A DNA stretch of 9,632 nt from Alphaproteobacteria bacterium. Lineage in GTDB: Bacteria; Pseudomonadota; Alphaproteobacteria; UBA8366. The DNA is taken from assembly GCA_029861675.1 (NCBI GenBank), contig JAOTYV010000179.1, forward strand, positions 1-9,632, in the 5' to 3' direction. This document shows positions 6,232 through 9,632 of the stretch, piece by piece. Position 1 is the first letter of the stretch, and the number at the start of each line of letters is the position of its first letter. The position numbers and the translations under genes were made by a program. The notes beneath the pieces were generated by a model, which had not been told where the DNA came from, ran no database searches, and was given only the letters and a program-made list of their open reading frames with translations.

Positions 6232-6247
6232 TACTACTTTAGGGGTA
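6232..6247. promoter_or_regulatory. NarL/FixJ-like 7-2-7 binding site upstream of usp
   Basis: TACTACT-TT-AGGGGTA fits the 7-2-7 inverted heptamer pattern known for NarL-type response regulators (TACYYMT-N2-AKRRGTA). The right half matches fully; the left half differs at one position. It lies in the 176-base gap between the MFS stop and the usp start, where regulation of the leftward usp gene would be expected. The actual regulator is not identified. Confidence 0.35.
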
Positions 6248-6256
6248 TGCGCGCCG

Positions 6257-7453
6257 CTACTCGGCGGCGACCGGTTCGGGGCGCTCGTCCGGCAAAATCG
6301 TCAGCATCAATAAAATCATCAACGCCGCCACGCCGAGCCCGCCAAAAAGCCAGCCCACACCACCGGTATGCTCACGCACCATCGCAATCGTTTGGATCGA
6401 AATCGGACCGGCCAGAAAGGTGGCGACGAACTTGCCGCCGAATGCGATGCCGTGATGCTTCGCCGGGGTAAACCGGGCGATGAGCATGTTTTCCGCCGGG
6501 ACCGCCGCCACCTGGGACATCACCAGAAGCGCCGCCATCCCGACCAGACCGACACCGGTCACCACGGCGGCGAGGCTCACGAACAGGGTCTGGCCGAACC
6601 AGCACAGGATATAGACGTATTTGAGCTTGTACCGGTCGGCGAGCAGGCCGCCGACGACTTGCGTGACGCCGGCGAACAGGAAAACCACCGAGGTGACGGC
6701 CCCCGCTCCCAGCGCACCGGTGCCGATCAGGTCCGATAACTGTTCCGAGAATATCTTGGGTAGGCCGTTCTGCATGGTGTGGTAAATCATGCCGCCCGTA
6801 AAAAGCGCCAGAACCAGAATAATGAATACGCGCAGCATGTCGCTGCGACGGGTCAGCCGCGGCGCGGTTTCCGGAATTGCTTCGGCCGCCGCGATACGGC
6901 CGCCGGCGGTCAATCCGAGCAATAGAATTCCGGTCGCCACGCAGACGACGCCCGGAACCAGGAAGGCGGCGCGCCAGCCCAGCGCTTGGGACAAACCGCC
7001 GGCAATCACCCCTGCGGCGGCAGTCCCGAAGCTCCCGAATAATCCGTTTATCGCCAGTGCCCTGCCGGTGTGGGTCCGTTCGGTACGGATTATCCAGGGA
7101 ATGCCGACGGGATGATAGATCGCCGCGAAAATTCCGACCAGCGACAACCCGATCGTCAGCCCCACCGATCCGGCCACAAAGCCACAGAACACCAACGCAC
7201 CGCCCATACCAATGAAGTACAGGACCATCATCACCCTGTTGCCCCAGCGGTCGGCCAGACGCCCGGCCGGAATCGCGGCCAGGCCAATCAGCAGCGAACC
7301 GAGTGTCCACAGGCGCAACAGATCCTCATAGGGCTCGTCCCAGTCACGCTCGAGCTGCAGGATGATGACCGCATAAAGCGCGGTTACAACGTGGATATAG
7401 AAATGGCCGAGATTGGAAAAGATCAACGACAGGCGCGTTGCCGGGACTCTCAT
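6257..7453 (-). CDS. Major facilitator superfamily transporter
   Basis: This encodes a 398-residue inner-membrane protein with about 12 hydrophobic segments in two halves. The MFS loop motif after helix 2 is clear (GRLADRWGNRVMM), and a second copy lies in the other half (GGLLADRYKLKYV). The segment FAAIYHPVGIPWI resembles the FHPE region of fosmidomycin-resistance-like transporters, but the substrate cannot be assigned. The ATG at 7453 (MRVPATRLSLIFSNLGHFYIH) is chosen because it sits right before helix 1. A GTG at 7549 would add 32 residues of non-hydrophobic sequence and has no ribosome binding site. It lies 111 bases downstream of cutA on the same strand and may be cotranscribed. Confidence 0.9.
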   Translation of the reverse strand: MRVPATRLSLIFSNLGHFYIHVVTALYAVIILQLERDWDEPYEDLLRLWTLGSLLIGLAAIPAGRLADRWGNRVMMVLYFIGMGGALVFCGFVAGSVGLTIGLSLVGIFAAIYHPVGIPWIIRTERTHTGRALAINGLFGSFGTAAAGVIAGGLSQALGWRAAFLVPGVVCVATGILLLGLTAGGRIAAAEAIPETAPRLTRRSDMLRVFIILVLALFTGGMIYHTMQNGLPKIFSEQLSDLIGTGALGAGAVTSVVFLFAGVTQVVGGLLADRYKLKYVYILCWFGQTLFVSLAAVVTGVGLVGMAALLVMSQVAAVPAENMLIARFTPAKHHGIAFGGKFVATFLAGPISIQTIAMVREHTGGVGWLFGGLGVAALMILLMLTILPDERPEPVAAE

Positions 7454-7564
7454 GGGACGATTCCGAACCGAAAAATTGCGAGGCAAAACGCCAATATTTA
7501 GGGGCCGCGCAGTCTGCCACCGGCGCTGGTACCCGGCAAGCTCTCGCACATACCGGACCGACGC

Positions 7565-7888
7565 TTACGGGTGCTCCGCCGATTCCGTCGCCAGCCAATC
7601 GAAAAAGTCCGGATTTCCGGCGCTCAAGGGCCACGCTACGATACACGGGCAGTCATAACTGTGCAGCGCCTTCACGCGGTCGATCAGCGCCGGCAACCGA
7701 TGGGTCACGGATTTGGCGATCAACACCGCCTCCACATCCTCCTGCACCGCACCCTCCCATCGGTAGATCGAGGTCACCCGGTCCTGCACATTGGCGCAGG
7801 CAGCAAGCCGTTCTTCCACGAGAATGCGGCCGATTTTCCGCGCCTCCGCCGCATCGCCCGTGGTGATATAGACGAAACAAGCGCTCAT
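7565..7888 (-). CDS. cutA: CutA-type divalent-cation tolerance protein
   Basis: This 107-residue protein fits the CutA1 family, small trimeric ferredoxin-like proteins linked to divalent-cation (notably copper) tolerance whose biochemical role is still debated. Family segments are YITTGDAAEARKIGRILVEE (8-27), RLAACANVQ, SIYRWEGAVQEDVEAVLIAK and LHSYDCPCIVAWPLSAGNPD, then FFDWL. The usual HPYE motif is HSYD here, and two cysteines sit in DCPC. GGGAG lies about 11 bases before the ATG. It is followed on the same strand by the MFS gene and is divergent from the small gene at 8020. A Cys-rich secreted protein gene lies about 570 bases beyond its start, which hints at a shared metal theme. Confidence 0.95.
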   Translation of the reverse strand: MSACFVYITTGDAAEARKIGRILVEERLAACANVQDRVTSIYRWEGAVQEDVEAVLIAKSVTHRLPALIDRVKALHSYDCPCIVAWPLSAGNPDFFDWLATESAEHP

Positions 7889-8019
7889 GAGCCGTATTAC
7901 TCCCTATTAGATGGTGGCCGCCTTGGCCCGCACGGAAAACTACCCTACCATTGGCATAGGCAAAATCGCGGCACAACGCGATCCAACCCGGGAACCAAAT
8001 TCACGGGAAAGACAGGGGA

Positions 8020-8298
8020 ATGATCGAAACAAAACTCAATAGCAGGGCGTCAACCGCCATGCCAAAGCGTAAGGGCGTGGCGCGGCCAACCTCAACGCAA
8101 ATCCTATGGCTCCGGCGCGGTCTGGACCAGCCAGGCGGCAAACTTCCGCTGTTTGACGCCAACGGACAGCGGGTGAATGAACGCACGATCAGAAGTTGCA
8201 TCCAGCAAGGGTGGGCGGAACCGTGGTTCGACAACCCGGTCAAGCCGGATTGGCTGGTCTGCAAGCTTACGGCCTCTGGACGGAAGGCGATTGCGTAG
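8020..8298 (+). CDS. Small conserved-looking protein of unknown function, possibly winged-helix-like
   Basis: This is a 92-residue frame, or 79 residues if it starts at the ATG at 8059 (MPKRKGVARP). The core reads TSTQILWLRRGLDQPGGKLP, then LFDANGQRVNERTIRSCIQQ, GWAEPWFDNPVKPDWLVCKL and TASGRKAIA. It is rich in Trp and Arg and has no signal peptide or membrane segment. The pattern of a helix, a 'RTIRSCIQQGWAEPW' helix and a 'LTASGRKAI' ending resembles the C-terminal part of small winged-helix proteins. I recall similar alphaproteobacterial hypothetical proteins but no function. Ribosome binding sites are weak for both starts (AGGGG directly before 8020, AGGGCG about 10 bases before 8059). 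It is divergent from cutA. Confidence 0.72.
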   Translation: MIETKLNSRASTAMPKRKGVARPTSTQILWLRRGLDQPGGKLPLFDANGQRVNERTIRSCIQQGWAEPWFDNPVKPDWLVCKLTASGRKAIA

Positions 8299-8351
8299 TA
8301 CCAACTGCAGTAATACGGCCCTCACCAAAAGTTGATGCACTAATCCTTAAT

Positions 8352-8380
8352 TTGACTCGCTACGACCGCGCGGTATCGAT
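8352..8380 (+). promoter_or_regulatory. Possible promoter of the Cys-rich repeat gene
   Basis: TTGACT (8352-8357) matches the -35 consensus at five of six bases. With a 16-base spacer the -10 is TATCGA (8374-8379), a weak match. It would give a leader of about 70 bases before the start at 8456. Confidence 0.3.
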
Positions 8381-8455
8381 GTAATCGGGTATTGGCAGTG
8401 AGCCGGCGGCTCCAAAATCCGTCTGTTTTCTGTCACGCAAACTCAGGAGGGCTTT

Positions 8456-8701
8456 ATGCTTAAGAAGACTTTGACCACGCTGAGCGTCGCCGCACTGGCA
8501 GCTACCGTTTCTCAAGTTCCGACGGCCGTTTCCGCCGCTGATATCCCGGACAACGCGATTCAGGTCGCAGCCTGCAAGGCGAAGAAAGCCTGTGCACCGT
8601 GCAAGGCCAAAAAGGGCTGCGCGCCCTGCAAAGCGAAAGCCGCTTGCAGCCCGTGCAAGGCCAAGAAGGGCTGCTCGCCCTGCAAGGCGAAAAAGAAGTA
8701 G
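8456..8701 (+). CDS. Secreted Cys-rich repeat protein, function unknown
   Basis: This 81-residue protein starts with a classic signal peptide: KK, then a hydrophobic stretch (about 6-20), and a likely cut after A27 (AVSA/AD). After a short spacer, residues 40-81 are four and a half copies of a nine-residue unit, C-K-A-K-K-G-C-A/S-P (units at 40, 49, 58, 67 and a partial at 76). This gives nine cysteines (40, 46, 49, 55, 58, 64, 67, 73, 76), four CxxC pairs and no aromatic residues. A strong AGGAGG (8445-8450) lies 5 bases before the ATG, so it is really translated. Such a lysine- and cysteine-rich exported peptide could bind metals such as copper or zinc, or be the precursor of a modified peptide. 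No modifying enzyme (for example of the DUF692/MNIO type) is in the window. The DNA units are 27 bases each, from 8573, and differ mainly at third positions. Confidence 0.9.
   Translation: MLKKTLTTLSVAALAATVSQVPTAVSAADIPDNAIQVAACKAKKACAPCKAKKGCAPCKAKAACSPCKAKKGCSPCKAKKK
8573..8698 (+). repeat. In-frame 27-bp tandem repeat, 4.7 copies
   Basis: Units begin at 8573, 8600, 8627, 8654 and 8681 (partial, 18 bases), each starting TGCAA. The copies keep the protein pattern while varying silently (GCG/GCC, AAG/AAA), so the repeat is old enough to have diverged and is under protein-level selection. It encodes the Cys-rich part of the secreted protein. Confidence 0.9.
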
Positions 8702-8708
8702 CCTAAAT

Positions 8709-8769
8709 ACGGTAGTTTCTACCGTTGCAATCAGGGGCGCCCGGCACTGCCGCGGCGCCTCTGTTTGAT
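8709..8769 (+). terminator. Double hairpin terminator after the Cys-rich gene
   Basis: A perfect 7-bp stem ACGGTAG/CTACCGT with a TTT loop (8709-8725) is followed by a 9-bp stem (8733-8741 with 8754-8762, one G-T pair) and then GTTTGATT. It lies between convergent genes and would end transcription from the left. The T-tract is short, so its efficiency is uncertain. Confidence 0.5.
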
Positions 8770-8819
8770 TCCGGAAAGGGAAATTCGCCCCGCAACCGCA
8801 AAATCCTGGAATATCGCCC

Positions 8820-9632
8820 CTATATCGGCTCCAGGCTGACAACATGTTTCATGCCGGGCACGACGATGCCCCCGCGATCGCCGATCTTTATCCCACCGTA
8901 CCGGTCCGCGTAGGCCGGCGGTATCGGCGGCCCATTCGGTGGACAAATCCAGAGCCGCAACAGATACCGGCGCAAGTCGTCCTCGTCCCAATCCTCGTAT
9001 GACGCGCGGCTGTGCAGGATTCGGTGATTGTTCACGAACTGAATATCACCTTGCCGGAGCTCCATTTCCAAAAATACCTGCGGCTCGGCGGCAACAGCCG
9101 GCACCAGATCGAGCATTTCCGACTGCGCGCCGGTGAGCTGCGGCACCGCGTCAAAGCGTTGGGCGGAGCGGATATAGGTGTACGAGTAATGGCTGAACAG
9201 GCGCCCCTCATGCCACTGAAACACCGGCATGACCCACCATGGCGGCTTCCCAGCGGGAATCTCGCCTCGGCGGTCCCGATAGATCGATGAAAACATCGCC
9301 GGAACGAGGTCCGGCCGACGGCGCAGGATTTCATTGTAGACCGTTGCCGAACTGGCAATTCGGCTTTCGCCCCCGCGCCGCGCCGGACGCCAGCACATCA
9401 GGGCGACAATATCCACGGAATCGGTGTGGAAATTGAGCGGGCCCGGCGCGCGGTAACCGCGTTGGCTTGTATTTTCCTGTGAGTGGCCAAGGTCGCAGAC
9501 ATGCCCCAGCAAATGCCCTTCGCCATTTTGCGACCGGGTCGAGCCCAGATGCCGCCCGATGCCGAGGTAGATCGCCGCGATTTCCTCGATGTCGTAGCGA
9601 TCGGCCGGCAATCCGCGTAGAAGGGCGAAGCC
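8820..9632 (-). CDS. TauD/TfdA-family Fe(II)/2-oxoglutarate dioxygenase, 5' end missing
   Basis: The frame enters from the right window edge (first visible residues GFALLRGLPADRYD) and ends at a TAG at 8822-8820, giving 270 visible residues. It is open at 9632, so the real start lies outside; the TTG at 9611 is internal. The iron ligands are visible: the H-x-D pair in NFHTDSVD (visible residues 69 and 71) and the distal His in NNHRILHSRASYED, followed by RRYLLRLWI, whose Arg binds 2-oxoglutarate. These enzymes hydroxylate small organic substrates; taurine, gamma-butyrobetaine and halogenated acids are examples, but the substrate cannot be told here. The family is usually about 300-350 residues long, so about 50-70 are missing. 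It converges on the Cys-rich gene, and no functional link is evident. Confidence 0.93.
   Translation of the reverse strand, partial: GFALLRGLPADRYDIEEIAAIYLGIGRHLGSTRSQNGEGHLLGHVCDLGHSQENTSQRGYRAPGPLNFHTDSVDIVALMCWRPARRGGESRIASSATVYNEILRRRPDLVPAMFSSIYRDRRGEIPAGKPPWWVMPVFQWHEGRLFSHYSYTYIRSAQRFDAVPQLTGAQSEMLDLVPAVAAEPQVFLEMELRQGDIQFVNNHRILHSRASYEDWDEDDLRRYLLRLWICPPNGPPIPPAYADRYGGIKIGDRGGIVVPGMKHVVSLEPI

Noticed and set aside
7454..7549. N-terminal extension of the MFS protein from a GTG at 7549
   Set aside because: The added 32 residues are not hydrophobic, there is no ribosome binding site, and helix 1 follows the ATG at 7453 directly.
8573..8698. Tandem repeat considered as a CRISPR array or non-coding satellite
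   Set aside because: Units are directly adjacent without spacers, keep reading frame and encode a regular Cys repeat behind a signal peptide and ribosome site.

Overview
The window is chromosomal DNA, GC-rich (roughly 60% by eye) and densely coded. It looks like an alphaproteobacterium of the Rhodospirillales or Hyphomicrobiales type. The best clue is a NadQ-type 'NAD regulator' with a degenerate Nudix domain, a family I know only from Alphaproteobacteria, next to the NAD genes. No phage, transposon, rRNA or tRNA was seen. Two genes run off the ends: a membrane PAS sensor on the left (minus strand, 3' part missing) and a TauD/TfdA-type dioxygenase on the right (minus strand, 5' part missing).

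Layout. Positions 1-500 (minus) hold the N-terminal part of a three-helix membrane protein with a PAS domain. Positions 501-824 have no convincing protein gene but a chain of short hairpins, a sigma70-like promoter and a clear intrinsic terminator. Positions 825-1214 (plus) hold a stand-alone response-regulator receiver domain. Positions 1364-4500 (plus) form the NAD block: nadQ, then two perfect tandem palindromic operators overlapping a promoter, then nadA and nadC overlapping by one base. nadB is not next to them. Positions 4705-5136 (plus) encode a two-CBS-domain protein, convergent with a tandem universal stress protein (5214-6080, minus). A NarL/FixJ-like 7-2-7 palindrome lies upstream of the stress gene. 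Positions 6257-7453 (minus) encode an MFS transporter and 7565-7888 (minus) encode CutA. Positions 8020-8298 (plus) encode a small conserved-looking protein of unknown function. Positions 8456-8701 (plus) encode a secreted 81-residue protein with a nine-residue cysteine repeat. It is followed by hairpins and by the convergent dioxygenase gene.

How the parts fit. NadQ probably senses an NAD-related metabolite through its non-catalytic Nudix fold and represses nadA-nadC through the two operators. NadA and NadC make quinolinate and convert it to nicotinate mononucleotide; the iminoaspartate must come from an enzyme encoded elsewhere. CBS and Usp proteins both commonly bind adenine nucleotides, so the pair may be part of an energy or redox stress response. 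The most unusual items are the Cys-rich repeat protein, which may be a metal-binding or RiPP-type secreted peptide, and the structured intergenic region at 545-790.
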